Source: CAZXEU01 sp965207385 (lineage in GTDB: Bacteria > Bacteroidota > Rhodothermia > Rhodothermales > Bin80). From it: 64,000 nucleotides of DNA. The notes under the pieces were generated by a model. It saw nothing but the letters and a program-made list of their open reading frames with translations. It was not told the origin of the DNA and ran no database searches. The position numbers and the translations under genes are program-made. This document shows, in pieces, positions 63,869 through 64,000 of this stretch (positions within the stretch are counted from its first letter, which is position 1; each line of letters begins with the position of its first letter). The stretch is taken from positions 88,822 through 152,821 of the forward strand of contig CBDBLZ010000017.1 in NCBI GenBank assembly GCA_965207385.1, written 5' to 3'.

Positions 63869-64000
63869 CCGCGTCCCGCAGCGCATCCGTAATTCAAGGC
63901 TTCTTGGCTGCGCAGGCACACACGGTGATGTGAGGCGTTTCTAGTTTGTTGCCAATTCCGGAAATGGGAACCGTACCGACCGTCCGAATTGCACTCCATC

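Overview
The window looks like a chromosomal segment of a Gram-negative, Bacteroidota-related bacterium, most likely of the Rhodothermota/Balneolota type. The evidence is: about 60% GC by eye; an LptF/LptG-family permease; a secreted DUF1501 + DUF1800 pair whose DUF1501 member, like the GH53 enzyme, ends in a type IX secretion (T9SS) C-terminal sorting domain; many SPII lipoproteins and Tat signals; and frequent GTG/TTG starts. The taxonomic call is an inference, since no rRNA or marker comparison was possible.

Layout. 1-8.4 kb: a DUF2723 membrane glycosyltransferase-like protein (cut by the left edge), LptF/G permease, RsmI, a frameshifted metallo-beta-lactamase hydrolase, a GT2-Rossmann fusion and AccA. 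8.8-9.5 kb: a HigBA-type toxin-antitoxin pair. 10.1-19.6 kb: NadC, a histone-deacetylase-like enzyme, an M20 amidohydrolase, an undecaprenyl-phosphate sugar transferase, an ABC-F ATPase, a frameshifted FG-GAP protein, a glycerophosphodiesterase and PnuC. 19.7-33.1 kb: TM2 protein, DUF1501/DUF1800, lactate permease, alcohol dehydrogenase, two half-ABC exporters with RNase Z between them, arginase and an MntR/DtxR regulator.

33.1-40.3 kb is the most unusual part. A block of about 1.3 kb (3' half of mnmD, aconitase-X small subunit, 3' part of aconitase-X large subunit) is present twice in direct orientation, 4.79 kb apart. One copy keeps an intact mnmD and a ruined acnX large gene; the other has a broken mnmD and intact acnX. 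Between them lies a cargo of two secreted proteins, one an HEXXH putative metalloprotease with a Gly/Asp-rich linker. The core of the two arms is almost identical while the edges are diverged, which suggests gene conversion.

40.4-50.2 kb: a secreted catabolic region (PhoD-like phosphoesterase lipoprotein, sulfatase, PD40 propeller lipoprotein, double DUF1080 protein) with rhamnulokinase and a Gfo/Idh/MocA oxidoreductase. With xylulokinase, a DASS transporter and a GH53 galactanase further right, it fits use of a sulfated or plant/algal polysaccharide. 50.2-52.4 kb: a small accessory patch with a Clp-fold SDH-type proteinase and a 72-aa partner. 52.4-64 kb: a Tat-tagged aminotransferase, DUF4159, DUF4399, a tsaE-tsaB-tsaD operon (t6A tRNA modification), xylulokinase, DASS symporter, GH53, tRNA-Arg(ACG) and a DAO-type FAD oxidoreductase.

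Two genes carry single-G frameshifts in short G runs; these are either real lesions or assembly errors.
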